A DNA stretch of 64,000 nt from assembly GCA_905182195.1 (NCBI GenBank), contig CAJJAW010000001.1, positions 124,001 to 188,000 of the forward strand, given 5' to 3'. Every line of letters begins with the position of its first letter. Within the stretch, counting starts at the first letter, position 1. Below the pieces are notes generated by a model. It saw nothing but the letters and a program-made list of their open reading frames with translations. It had not been told where the DNA came from and searched no databases. Shown here piece after piece: positions 15,130 through 26,539 of the stretch. The stretch comes from Alphaproteobacteria bacterium UBA4588 (GTDB taxonomy: Bacteria > Pseudomonadota > Alphaproteobacteria > Rhodobacterales > Rhodobacteraceae). The translations under genes and the position numbers were made by a program.

Positions 15130-16641
15130 TTAGGCGTTCGTGGAACCGGCAAAATTAGCCGCATCTGCCGCGGCGTTCCATACAGCTTTGGCTTTATTGA
15201 CGGTTTCTTCATATTCGGCCTCAGGATCGCTGTCATAAACAACGCCGCCACCAGCTTGGGAGTAAAGTACTCCATCTTTTAAAACTGCGGTCCTAAGGGC
15301 GATGCAGATATCCATATCTCCACGGGCGGAAAAATAGCCACACCCGCCGCCATAAACGCCACGTTTTTCGGGCTCTAACTCGTCGATGATTTCCATGGCC
15401 CGTACCTTTGGTGCGCCGGAAAGAGTACCAGCAGGAAGGCCTGCTAAAAGAGCTGCAACAGCGTCATGTTGTGGGTCTAATTCGCCCACTACATTGGATA
15501 CAATATGCATCACATGGCTATAGCGCTCGACACTGAATTTCTCAGTTGGCCGCACAGTACCAATTTTTGACACACGCCCCACATCATTACGTCCAAGATC
15601 TAGCAACATAAGATGCTCTGCCAGTTCTTTGGGATCTGACAAGAGCTCCTTCTCTAGGGCTTTATCTTCTTCAGGCGTGGCTCCTCGTTTTCGGGTGCCA
15701 GCGATAGGACGTATTGTCACTTCATTGTCCATCAGGCGAACTAAAATTTCAGGGCTGGCTCCAATGATCTGAAAGTCACCATAGTTGAAAAAAAACATAA
15801 AAGGAGATGGGTTCACACGCCGCAAGGCGCGGTACATAGCAAAAGGCGGCAGGTTGAAATCCTGTTTCCAACGCTGTGCTGGCACCACTTGGAAAATATC
15901 ACCAGCTTTGATGTACTCTTTGGCCTTCTCTACCGCTGCCAGATAGCCTGATTTGGTAAAGTTTGACACAGGTTCACCCACATGTGCAGACCCGCTGAGA
16001 TAGCGCTGCTCGGTGTGTACGGGGCGCTCCAAATCGCGCAAGGCATCCATTACACGTTCTGCAGACTGGGAATAGGCCGCCCGCGCCGAGAGGCCCGATT
16101 CAGCCCAGGCGGGGGAAACAATTGTAACCTCACCCTTAACACCGTCGAGCACTGCAACCACAGTAGGGCGCATCATCACCGCATCTGGAACGCCTATTGG
16201 ATCTGGGTTGATATTGGGCAGATGTTCGACCAATCTGATCATATCATAACCCAAATAGCCAAACAAACCCGCCGCTGCGGCAGGTAAGTCAGCTGGCATA
16301 TCAATGTGACATTCTGCAATCAAGGCGCGCAGTGAGCCCAACGGATTTCCATCCTGTGGTGCAAAGCTTTTGTGATCATAGCGGGCGTCGCGGTTAATCT
16401 CACTAGTAGCGCCATGGCAGCGCCAAATAAGATCTGGTTTAAGCCCAATAATTGAATATCGTCCGCGAATTTCCCCTCCGGTTACACTTTCAAGAATAAA
16501 GCTATCCTTTTGCGCCCCTGACAACTTGAGCATCACTGAAACTGGCGTATCAAGATCTGCGGCAAGCCTTGAATATACGAGTTGGTTTTCGCCTGCTTCA
16601 TATTTAGTTGCAAAAGCCTCAAAAGATGGGACTAGGTCCAT
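15130..16641 (-). CDS. trpE: anthranilate synthase component I
   Basis: A 503-residue chorismate-binding enzyme that makes anthranilate with the TrpG glutaminase subunit, the first step to tryptophan. Signature segments: LESVTGGEIRGRYSIIGL near the N-terminus (tryptophan-binding region), then FFFNYGDFQIIGASPE, RPIAGTRKRG, LLDLGRNDVGRV and LPAGTLSGAPKVRAME. It starts five bases after the ppiD-like gene, so it is cotranscribed with it and has no room for its own attenuator. No trpG follows: the next genes are the two metallo-beta-lactamase-fold proteins. Confidence 0.96.
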   Translation of the reverse strand: MDLVPSFEAFATKYEAGENQLVYSRLAADLDTPVSVMLKLSGAQKDSFILESVTGGEIRGRYSIIGLKPDLIWRCHGATSEINRDARYDHKSFAPQDGNPLGSLRALIAECHIDMPADLPAAAAGLFGYLGYDMIRLVEHLPNINPDPIGVPDAVMMRPTVVAVLDGVKGEVTIVSPAWAESGLSARAAYSQSAERVMDALRDLERPVHTEQRYLSGSAHVGEPVSNFTKSGYLAAVEKAKEYIKAGDIFQVVPAQRWKQDFNLPPFAMYRALRRVNPSPFMFFFNYGDFQIIGASPEILVRLMDNEVTIRPIAGTRKRGATPEEDKALEKELLSDPKELAEHLMLLDLGRNDVGRVSKIGTVRPTEKFSVERYSHVMHIVSNVVGELDPQHDAVAALLAGLPAGTLSGAPKVRAMEIIDELEPEKRGVYGGGCGYFSARGDMDICIALRTAVLKDGVLYSQAGGGVVYDSDPEAEYEETVNKAKAVWNAAADAANFAGSTNA

Positions 16642-16646
16642 AAGGC

Positions 16647-18506
16647 CTACCCACCAGCCAAAAGGCTGCTGTTCACTGAACGAAGAGTTGTTTGATTGAT
16701 GTCGACGTCTACCGCCTCCCGCGCGGCATTGCTAAAAGCTTCAAAAATATCTTGTGCCATCGCCGAATTAATCCGATTTTGCATGATATTTTGAATAGAT
16801 TTTACCTGTTCGTTTTCCAAATCAGCCGCATGTTCCTCGCGTGGGATTAAGAGAACCACGCCGAATGCATCTTCTAAAACTGTAGCGGTTCCTAGGTCAG
16901 TTTCAAAAGCGGTAAATACGAGTGTGGGCGGAGTGTTTTCTACAGTATCGCTGCGAGCCATGTCATCTTCTATGTTTTCTGTAAATCCAAAGCGGGCAAG
17001 CGGAACCTCGAGTGACACCTGAGGTGCAATGCGCTCTGCCAATGACACGAGTTTTTGCTGAACTGTTTGAGTTGTCCAAGCAGCGGCGACCTCTTTACGC
17101 ACATCATCAAGTGGTCGCAACACGGCTGCCACATCAGCTTCAAATCGTATAGCAAACAGTCCATTATCGCCAAGGTTAGCCAGAGTTGGGAAGTCTTCAG
17201 ACGTTACGGAATCTGCCGCATTTTGAAACTCATTATAGGCAGAAATACCTTCTGTAGTTGCTACATGCCAATCAAGGTTACCCAATTCCATTTCGGTTTC
17301 GCTGGCCACATCTTCTAAAGTAGCACCTCCGGCTAAAAGATCATCAACCTCTTCTAATATAGCTGCAATCTCGCCAATCGCTATATCTTGTGCTGAATCG
17401 GTGCGAAGCTGATCTTTGACCATCTCAAAGGTTTGAGTATTGCCGTCCAGAAGCGCATTGACCCGAAATAGGGCAGGGCCCAAATCCGTATCTGCAGGGC
17501 CGGTCACACCGGGCTCTGTCAAGGCAAAAACTGAAGCACCTGCATCTCCAAGGGATGTTTTGGTCACATCTCCAAGATCAACGTCTTGAAGTGTAAGACC
17601 ACGACCCTCAACCACCTGCTCAAAAGTGGATTTACCTTCGCTGATAGCGTCCATGGCATTTTGAGCTTCGTCTTGTGTAGAAAAAACTACGCGCTCAACC
17701 AAACGGCTTGGCATTTGGATGAATTCATCACTGCGTGCTTCATAGGCGGCTCGTAAATCTATGTCTGAGACTTTAATATTCTTTGCCATGATTTCTGGTG
17801 TTAACCATATATAGGTTATGTTTTTTGCTGATGGCGTTGTATACTTCTCAGCATTTTCTGCGTGAAACGTCACCAGATTAGCTTCTGTTGCGAGTGGTGT
17901 TGCCGTGACTAAATCGCCTTGCGTCAAGCGTGCCCATGAAAAATTACGGGTTTCGGAAATGTAAGAGACAATAGCTTGGCTATAAGCCGATGGTGTATTA
18001 ATTCCGGCCAATACGGCTTTCTGTAGTAAACGGCGTGCAGTATCTTCGCGCAAGGAGGTTTCGAAGTCAGCTTCCTTAAGGTTGTTGCGCTGTAATACCT
18101 CAGCATAAGCCACTCGATCAAATTGCCCATCTAAACCTTGGAATGCTGGAATCTCAAGTACTTGAGATCTTACGCGTGCGTCACCGGCCGAGAGACCCAA
18201 GTCACTCACAAGCTGGTCCAGGGCGCGGGTATTGATTACTCGGTTCAGGGCTCGCTGATCAAGCCCGATAGACTGAACCTCTTGCTGTGTCAAAGTGCGG
18301 CCAATTTGCTCTTGGAAGCGGCTGGTCTCGCTTTGCAAGGCATCGCTGTAGGAGCTAATGGAAACGCTTTTGTCACCCACAGTGCCAAGGCTGCGCTGAG
18401 TGCCGTTAAGGCCTGCCGCCCCAAACCCAATCATGCCAAACATCAAAAGACCAACAATGACCCATACTGCGAGTTTGCTTGCGCCTGATTTCTTCTTAGT
18501 AGCCAT
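16647..18506 (-). CDS. PpiD-type membrane-anchored periplasmic foldase
   Basis: A 619-residue protein with an N-terminal membrane anchor (LAVWVIVGLLMFGMIGFG, about 11-28), a SurA-like N-terminal domain (about 45-190) and a parvulin-like peptidyl-prolyl isomerase region (about 265-370). PpiD chaperones outer-membrane and secreted proteins as they leave the Sec translocon. The central parvulin domain looks weakly conserved, so chaperone rather than isomerase activity is likely. The last gene of the operon, trpE, follows at five bases. Confidence 0.88.
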   Translation of the reverse strand: MATKKKSGASKLAVWVIVGLLMFGMIGFGAAGLNGTQRSLGTVGDKSVSISSYSDALQSETSRFQEQIGRTLTQQEVQSIGLDQRALNRVINTRALDQLVSDLGLSAGDARVRSQVLEIPAFQGLDGQFDRVAYAEVLQRNNLKEADFETSLREDTARRLLQKAVLAGINTPSAYSQAIVSYISETRNFSWARLTQGDLVTATPLATEANLVTFHAENAEKYTTPSAKNITYIWLTPEIMAKNIKVSDIDLRAAYEARSDEFIQMPSRLVERVVFSTQDEAQNAMDAISEGKSTFEQVVEGRGLTLQDVDLGDVTKTSLGDAGASVFALTEPGVTGPADTDLGPALFRVNALLDGNTQTFEMVKDQLRTDSAQDIAIGEIAAILEEVDDLLAGGATLEDVASETEMELGNLDWHVATTEGISAYNEFQNAADSVTSEDFPTLANLGDNGLFAIRFEADVAAVLRPLDDVRKEVAAAWTTQTVQQKLVSLAERIAPQVSLEVPLARFGFTENIEDDMARSDTVENTPPTLVFTAFETDLGTATVLEDAFGVVLLIPREEHAADLENEQVKSIQNIMQNRINSAMAQDIFEAFSNAAREAVDVDINQTTLRSVNSSLLAGG

Positions 18507-18570
18507 TGGGGCAATCCCTTTAATTAAGTTGCAAAATTCTTAAGCTAACATGACCAAAGCAGCAAGCGAG

Positions 18571-19737
18571 TTACTGTGTTACTTGCGCTATTCTGTCAAA
18601 TAAAACTTTAATGCCATCGACGTTAATATTTGCGAATGCAATTCGAATTTGACTTTTGCCGCTTTCATCCGAAGCGGGCACAAACATCGTGCCCGGCAAT
18701 GTCAAAATGGCCGCATCGTCCACAAGCTTTTTGGCCAATTGGTCGGATGATATTGCATAGGGATGCTTTAAATATGCAAAATAAGCGCCCACTCCCAATA
18801 GTTCCCAGCCTTTGTCTGCCATTATTGGAAAGTGGTCGATAATAGCCTGCCGGCGTGCCAATATTTCGAGCCGTTCATTAGCTAGCCAGCCACCAAGATT
18901 TTGCATGCCCCAGAGAGCAGCTTTTTGGCCCAACTGGTTGGGACAAATAGCGATCGTATCAAGAAACTTCTCGATTTCTGCCATACGAATTTCACTGGCT
19001 ACAACTGCTCCAACGCGGTGCCCGGTCAGTCTATAAGCTTTTGAAAAAGAATAGAGCTGTATAAGCGTCTCTTCCCAATAGGGCTGTTTAAACAACTCAT
19101 GCGGGGCTCCAGATTTACTGTGAAAATCGCGATAAGTTTCATCGATTATAACTGCAATTCCATGAGATTTTGCCAGCTGGTAAAAGGCTAAAACCGCCTC
19201 AGCAGGATATTCCACGCCGCATGGATTATTGGGGGTTACTAGTACAATTGCGCGGGTGCGGTGAGTGATCAAAGTTGCAGCAACCGTGGGATCTGGGATC
19301 ATGTCTCCAGAACAGGGCAGGGCCACAGCATCAACGCCAGCCATATCAAGCCACATTTTATGATTGAAATAAAATGGCGTGGGTAGCAACACCTCATCGC
19401 CTTCACCACAAAGCATGGCAATGGCTGCAGAAAAGGCCTGATTGCAGCCAGAGGTTATCCCAACCTGCGCTGGAGTGACAGTTCCGCCGTAGGCGGAGCC
19501 CCACTGTTTTGCAATTTCTGAGCGTAATGCAGGCATGCCCAGCACTGGCCCGTAGAGATGCGTATCATCCTCTTGGATCACAGATACCATGTGTGCCACC
19601 AACGGCGCGGGGGGCGGATCAACGGGCGCTGCTTGGCTAACATTGATCAGCGGCAGGTTAGAGAAATCTTTATCTGCAATCCAGCTATACGCTTCCATGA
19701 CAGGAGGGGTGATGGTTGTTTGAGTGCGGGATGTCAT
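18571..19737 (-). CDS. class I/II PLP-dependent aminotransferase
   Basis: A 388-residue aspartate-aminotransferase-fold enzyme. Motifs: [53 protein letters not shown] and the PLP-lysine segment [16 protein letters not shown]. Substrate specificity cannot be set from sequence. Its start overlaps the tyrS stop by four bases, so it is translationally coupled to tyrosyl-tRNA synthetase. An aromatic amino acid role would suit the neighbours tyrS and trpE but is inference. Confidence 0.9.
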   Translation of the reverse strand: MTSRTQTTITPPVMEAYSWIADKDFSNLPLINVSQAAPVDPPPAPLVAHMVSVIQEDDTHLYGPVLGMPALRSEIAKQWGSAYGGTVTPAQVGITSGCNQAFSAAIAMLCGEGDEVLLPTPFYFNHKMWLDMAGVDAVALPCSGDMIPDPTVAATLITHRTRAIVLVTPNNPCGVEYPAEAVLAFYQLAKSHGIAVIIDETYRDFHSKSGAPHELFKQPYWEETLIQLYSFSKAYRLTGHRVGAVVASEIRMAEIEKFLDTIAICPNQLGQKAALWGMQNLGGWLANERLEILARRQAIIDHFPIMADKGWELLGVGAYFAYLKHPYAISSDQLAKKLVDDAAILTLPGTMFVPASDESGKSQIRIAFANINVDGIKVLFDRIAQVTQ

Positions 19738-20984
19738 GTAACCTGTACCAGTGTGTGTCTCTTTTTGCCTTTTGACAATTTAACTGGATTAGCAAAGTCA
19801 GAGAGCTGCAAGACCAGTCCTGTATTGTTCAGAGCGGCATCGTTTAATTTAGCGCCATCTTCTGCGATTAGGCGTTTCGCCTCTTTACCGGTACTGGCCA
19901 GCCCTGACTTTACCAATAGTTGAACAATTGAGATGCCGTCACCCACGTCTGCCTTAGTTAGTGTTAGGGTTGGGAGCTCATCACCCACCCCACCTTTTTC
20001 AAATACAGCCCGCGCCGTGGCTTCAGCGGCCGCAGCGGCCGCAGCGCCATGCAGTAGCGTGGTTACTTCATTTGCTAAAATGATTTTTGCGCTGTTAATA
20101 TCCGCACCTGCAAGTGCCCCTAGGCGATCACAGTCTTCGATTGGCAATTCAGTGTATAATTTTAAAAATCGCCCAGTATCTGCGTCGGTGGTGTTGCGCC
20201 AGAACTGCCAAAATTCATAAGGCGATAACATGTCAGCATTTAACCAAATTGCACCGTTTAGGGATTTACCCATTTTTTTACCATCTGAAGTGGTAAGCAA
20301 TTGGGAGGTAAGTCCATAGATTTCATGGTCCAATACCCTGCGAGTGAGATCAATACCGTTAACTATATTGCCCCATTGATCCGAGCCGCCCATTTGAAAT
20401 AGGCAGCCATAACGCCGGTTAAGCTCTAAAAAGTCGTAGGCCTGTAGGATCATGTAATTGAATTCAAGAAAGCTCAAGGATTGCTCTCGATCAATCCGTG
20501 ATTTCACAGATTCGAAGCTTAACATTCTGTTGACCGAGAAATGCCGACCAATGTCGCGTAAAAACTCTAAATAGTTAAGATTATCTAGCCATTCAGCATT
20601 GTTGAGCATTAACGCGCCAGTCGGGCTATCATCATAGCTGATATAGTTTTCAAACACGCGCTTAATTCCGGCGATGTTATCATCAATCTGTATGTCAGTA
20701 AGTAGGGGCCGCTCATCGGCTCTAAATGAGGGGTCGCCCACTTTAGTTGTTCCACCCCCCATCAGGGTGATCGGTTTATGTCCAGTCTTTTGCAGCCAAC
20801 GTAGCATCATGATCTGGATTAGGCTGCCAACATGCAATGATTTTGCCGTGGCATCAAACCCGATATAGGCTGGAGTGACGCCAATGCTCAGCGCTTCGTC
20901 TAGGCCCTGGTAATCTGTGCAATCCGCTAAAAAACCACGTTGCATCATTACCGCCATGAATTCTGATTTTGGGTGATATGTCAT
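19734..20984 (-). CDS. tyrS: tyrosyl-tRNA synthetase
   Basis: A 416-residue class I aminoacyl-tRNA synthetase of the bacterial TyrRS type. The HIGH-like motif is in [18 protein letters not shown], the KMSKS-like motif is KMGKS in [14 protein letters not shown], and an S4-like RNA-binding tail ([20 protein letters not shown]) ends the protein. It leads a leftward operon with the aminotransferase, and is divergent from anmK with 66 bases between. Confidence 0.96.
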   Translation of the reverse strand: MTYHPKSEFMAVMMQRGFLADCTDYQGLDEALSIGVTPAYIGFDATAKSLHVGSLIQIMMLRWLQKTGHKPITLMGGGTTKVGDPSFRADERPLLTDIQIDDNIAGIKRVFENYISYDDSPTGALMLNNAEWLDNLNYLEFLRDIGRHFSVNRMLSFESVKSRIDREQSLSFLEFNYMILQAYDFLELNRRYGCLFQMGGSDQWGNIVNGIDLTRRVLDHEIYGLTSQLLTTSDGKKMGKSLNGAIWLNADMLSPYEFWQFWRNTTDADTGRFLKLYTELPIEDCDRLGALAGADINSAKIILANEVTTLLHGAAAAAAAEATARAVFEKGGVGDELPTLTLTKADVGDGISIVQLLVKSGLASTGKEAKRLIAEDGAKLNDAALNNTGLVLQLSDFANPVKLSKGKKRHTLVQVT

Positions 20985-21050
20985 TGCACTATTGTTCCTT
21001 GAAGGGCCTCGGGTCAGTGTATAGTCAAAGCCTTTATGTAGGGGAAGGCC

Positions 21051-22141
21051 ATGAGCCAGAATAAGCTAATTTGGGTAGCAGGTTTGATGTCAGGCACTTC
21101 ACTCGATGGGGTAGATGCCGCATGTCTGCATACCGACGGTATAGATATCTCAGGGTTTGGCCCCTCTGCCTACGTTTCTTATAGCGCGGAGGAACGCGAA
21201 ATTTTACGTAGTGGCTTAGGGAAATGGCCTGGGGACCCTGGCTTGAATGCGGTTGGGGCTGTGGTCAGAGACTTGCACATGCAAGCGCTTCAACGTCTAC
21301 CAAACGTAGATTTGGTTGGGTTTCATGGTCAAACCTTGGCCCATGACCCTCAGAATGGCCGGACACATCAGCTGGGAGATGGCGCAGAATTGGCGCGATT
21401 GGTTGGCACTCCTGTGGTTTGGGATTTTCGCAGTGAGGATGTGGCTCAGGGGGGGCAGGGTGCTCCTCTTGCTCCAATATATCATTGGGCCTTGGCGCGC
21501 TATGCAAAGCTGTCAGAACCCGTGGCAATTGTGAATTTGGGTGGTGTTGGTAATTTGACTTGGGTGGACCCCCAACAGCCGGCGGAAAGCGGTCTGCTGG
21601 CTTTTGATACTGGACCGGCAAATGCACCGTTAAACGATTATATGATACGAAAATTGAATAAGCCTTATGATGAAAATGGAGTTCTTGCAGCTCAGGGTAC
21701 TGCAGATCCGAACGTGGTGGCTCGGTTTTTGCTCGATGATTATTTTGTTCGACCTGCACCCAAATCGTTAGACCGCGATGACTTCCCATATATTTCGTCA
21801 CTTGTGGAGAGTTTGAGTGTTGCGGATGCGGCTGCGACCCTGACTGCAATTATTGTGGCGGGTGTTTCACAAGCGCTTGAGCACATGCCGCAATACCCCA
21901 AACAAATGTGGATTACTGGAGGTGGCCGTAAAAACAGAGAGCTAATGCGGCTTTTACAGTCAGCTTTGCCAATGCAGGTTTGTGACATCGACGAGATGGG
22001 ATTTGATGGAGATATGGTTGAGGCACATGCGTTCGCCTATTTGGCTGCGAGGGTTGCCCATGGATTGCCAACGTCATTTTTAAAAACAACTGGCGTCGCC
22101 ACGCCTCTTAGTGGTGGCAAGGTGAGCCCGGTTGGAATAGG

Positions 22142-22145
<4 letters not shown>
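21051..22145 (+). CDS. anmK: anhydro-N-acetylmuramic acid kinase
   Basis: A 364-residue sugar kinase of the ASKHA fold that phosphorylates and opens 1,6-anhydro-MurNAc in cell-wall recycling. Motifs: [16 protein letters not shown] at the start (phosphate loop), [33 protein letters not shown] and [14 protein letters not shown] nagZ gene for the same pathway is present far downstream at 62.7 kb. Divergent from tyrS; its stop overlaps the cupin gene tail to tail by four bases. Confidence 0.95.
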
Positions 22146-23916
<1,771 letters not shown>

Positions 23917-24792
23917 TTACCGTTGCCTGCTTTCGCGCCATAGCGCGTATAAACCTGAGCAGACAACTATTATTGATCCTATTATGGTCCAACGGTCTAT
24001 AGCTTCGCCAAAATACCAAACACCAATAGCTACGCCAAAAACTAAGCGCGAATAGCGAAATGGCACTACGGCCGACACATCGCCAAGCCGCATCGCGGCC
24101 ACTAGGCAGTAATACGCTCCCACACCGATGAATATGCTGGCGACGATCAAAAAGGTTTCTTGTGATGTTGGGATAAGCAGACGTGGGTCAAATGCTATTA
24201 AGATCAATCCAGCCGGTATGGTTGCGCCAAATCCCAGTATTGCCAAGACTAAGCTTGGTGTTTTTTTGGAAATTGGTCGCGTGGCAACATCGCGCGCTGA
24301 CAGGCCAATGACACCGAGCAAGGCAAGCAGCGCCGTGGCTTCAAATTCGGCGGACCAGGGGCGCAGGATTATGGCTACGCCCAGCAAACCCATCACAATA
24401 GCAGACCAGCGCCGCACCCCAACCTTTTCGCGCAGCAACACTGCTGCGCCAAGAGTTACGAGCAGTGGGCTGACTTGGATAATGGCTGAGATTGTGATGA
24501 TGGGGACCATAGCCAGAGATAGCACAAAAAACGCCGTGCCAAATAGTTCTGACAAGGTGCGTCCAATGACCCAGCGGTTGAACGCAATCTCTGGTGTCAA
24601 TTTTTGGCCATTGTAGTGTGCCAAGATGTAGAACCCGAAGGTGCCACCCAGACCAATCATCACCATAATTTGACCTGGCGCTAGCCGCGATGTCAGGAAT
24701 TTTATAATAGCATCTTCAACGGCAAACCCAGCCATCGCTATAACAATAAAACCTATACCCAGAAGATTTTCTCGAATATTGGTCTCATTCAT
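23917..24792 (-). CDS. EamA/DMT-superfamily transporter
   Basis: A 291-residue membrane protein with about ten hydrophobic segments in two EamA repeats (about 12-140 and 155-287). Drug/metabolite transporters of this family usually export small metabolites; the substrate is not evident. The start overlaps the Fur-family gene by eight bases, so the two are cotranscribed. Confidence 0.88.
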   Translation of the reverse strand: MNETNIRENLLGIGFIVIAMAGFAVEDAIIKFLTSRLAPGQIMVMIGLGGTFGFYILAHYNGQKLTPEIAFNRWVIGRTLSELFGTAFFVLSLAMVPIITISAIIQVSPLLVTLGAAVLLREKVGVRRWSAIVMGLLGVAIILRPWSAEFEATALLALLGVIGLSARDVATRPISKKTPSLVLAILGFGATIPAGLILIAFDPRLLIPTSQETFLIVASIFIGVGAYYCLVAAMRLGDVSAVVPFRYSRLVFGVAIGVWYFGEAIDRWTIIGSIIVVCSGLYALWRESRQR

Positions 24793-25207
24793 CTTTAGTG
24801 CGCTTTACAGGCACGCCGTATAGCTCCAAGCGGTGATCTTTAAGCTTATAGCCCAACCTTGCCGCAATTTTTTCTTGCAAGGCCTCAATGTCGGGATCGA
24901 TGAACTCGATCACTTGACCAGTTTGCATATCTATTAAATGGTCGTGGTGATCACGGTCGGCATCTTCATAGCGCGCGCGCCCATCGCCAAATTCCAGTTT
25001 TTCTAAAATTCCAGATTCCTCAAAAAGCTTCACCGCGCGGTACACTGTAGCAATAGAAATTCGCGGGTCTAACTTAGAGGCGCGAAAATAAAGCTCCTCT
25101 ACATCTGGATGATCATTAGAAGTTTCCAAAACCTGTGCCACAACACGTCTCTGCTCTGTCATGCGCAGACCATTTTTTTCGCACCTGTATATTATATTCT
25201 TGGCCAT
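24785..25207 (-). CDS. Fur-family metalloregulator (Fur/Mur type)
   Basis: A 140-residue regulator with winged helix (LRMTEQRRVVAQVLE then ISIATVYRAVKLFEESGI) and dimer/metal domain (YEDADRDHHDHLIDMQTGQVIEFIDPDIEALQ). The HHDHLID motif is typical of Fur and the manganese-responsive Mur, not of the heme-responsive Irr. In Rhodobacterales this type often senses Mn or Fe. It sits between a cation/proton antiporter and an EamA transporter; control of those neighbours is only a possibility. Confidence 0.9.
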   Translation of the reverse strand: MAKNIIYRCEKNGLRMTEQRRVVAQVLETSNDHPDVEELYFRASKLDPRISIATVYRAVKLFEESGILEKLEFGDGRARYEDADRDHHDHLIDMQTGQVIEFIDPDIEALQEKIAARLGYKLKDHRLELYGVPVKRTKDE

Positions 25208-25251
25208 GATCTTGCCTTTAACTTATACTCGTTTTGGGTCTTGTTCCGGAT

Positions 25252-26493
25252 TTAATTAGGCTTTTGTCCAACACGCCGTGCAAGCGGAGCCACAGTAAGC
25301 CCTTGTACTATAATTGAGAACAAAACAACAATATAGGTGACAGTCAAAATAAGCGGCTTCCACTCTGAGTCGGGCAAGGAAAGCGCCAATGCCACTGAAA
25401 TACCGCCCTTCAGGCCGCCCCAAGTCATAATTGGTACGATTCCTTCAGAAAACTCACGAAACGGGCGCAGTAGAGTTATGGGTACAAACACCGCTACCAA
25501 GCGCGCCAAAAGCGAAAGGCCAATAGATAAAACACCGGCAATTATTGCGTCCATAGAAAAGGCTATGGCGAACACTTCGAGACCAATCATGAGAAACAAA
25601 ACAGCATTTAAGATCTCATCAATAAGCTTCCAGAAGGCCTCAACATAGTCACGAGTTTTTTGGCTCATTGCATGTGATGTCAGCTCGTCGCCAATTAACA
25701 ACCCTGCGCAGACGGCCATAATGGGCGCAGATATATGCATCCACATAGCAAGCTGGTAGCCACCAAAGGCCAGTGCCAAGGTTAGCAGAACTTCAACTGA
25801 ATAATCGTCAATCTTTGTCATGATTTTGTAGGTGCCCCAGCCAAGGGCGATGCCCAGCAGAGCTCCGCCGACGGCCTCTTGCAGAAAGAGCTTGGTAGCA
25901 TCTCCAAAGCCGCCGCCGTGTGCATCTCCGACGGGGAAGGCTATGCCAACCAAAACCAGAAACACCACGTATCCAACACCGTCATTGAATAAACTTTCAC
26001 CAGCGATTTTGGTCTCTAGAGATTTTTTTAAATTGGCTGCGCGTAGCACGCCCAATACCGCTACGGGATCAGTGGGGGATATTAAAGCGCCAAATACTAG
26101 AGCAATCATAAGGGGTGCACCGGTGATCCAGCTGAAGCCGACACCGGCTACGACTGTTGACAGGGCAACTCCCATAGTTGCCATCAACAGTACAACGCGC
26201 CAGTTGGCTTTGAGATCTGTAAGTTTAACGTGGAGTGCCCCAGCAAACAGTAAGAGCCCAAGCATGCCTTCCAGCAAGGCGGAGGAAAACTCGAAACCAT
26301 CTACGGCTTTATGCATTATAGTTAAAAGTCCCAGACTTGGCCAAATTAAATCTACACACAGCAAACAAAACGATGCGCTAAGAGATACAATCAAGATGCC
26401 AATGGCTGAGGGTAGACGTAGAAAAATAGAGTTTATCGCGGCAAAAGCGCCAGCTAAAACGATGAGTGCTGAAGAAATCTGTAAGAATGTCAT
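25252..26493 (-). CDS. CPA1-type cation/proton antiporter
   Basis: A 413-residue protein with about 12 membrane segments. Family core motifs are GALISPTDPVAVLG and AGESLFNDGVGYVVFLVLVG, where the ND pair is the ion-binding site of electroneutral NhaP-like exchangers. It ends near VAPLARRVG without a large cytoplasmic tail. Probably exchanges Na+ or K+ for protons. It stands 46 bases after SelO and 44 bases before the Fur-family gene, all on one strand. Confidence 0.9.
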   Translation of the reverse strand: MTFLQISSALIVLAGAFAAINSIFLRLPSAIGILIVSLSASFCLLCVDLIWPSLGLLTIMHKAVDGFEFSSALLEGMLGLLLFAGALHVKLTDLKANWRVVLLMATMGVALSTVVAGVGFSWITGAPLMIALVFGALISPTDPVAVLGVLRAANLKKSLETKIAGESLFNDGVGYVVFLVLVGIAFPVGDAHGGGFGDATKLFLQEAVGGALLGIALGWGTYKIMTKIDDYSVEVLLTLALAFGGYQLAMWMHISAPIMAVCAGLLIGDELTSHAMSQKTRDYVEAFWKLIDEILNAVLFLMIGLEVFAIAFSMDAIIAGVLSIGLSLLARLVAVFVPITLLRPFREFSEGIVPIMTWGGLKGGISVALALSLPDSEWKPLILTVTYIVVLFSIIVQGLTVAPLARRVGQKPN

Positions 26494-26539
26494 AAGTCCT
26501 TATGGCATAGACCTATCGCAGTTTCTACTTACTCTGAGC

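Noticed and set aside
15104-15140. Terminator after trpE
   Set aside because: A short CGCC/GGCG hairpin occurs but is followed by A-rich and not T-rich sequence on the coding strand.
21265-21849. A 194-codon minus-strand frame inside anmK
   Set aside because: Pro/His-rich antisense translation opposite a clear sugar kinase.
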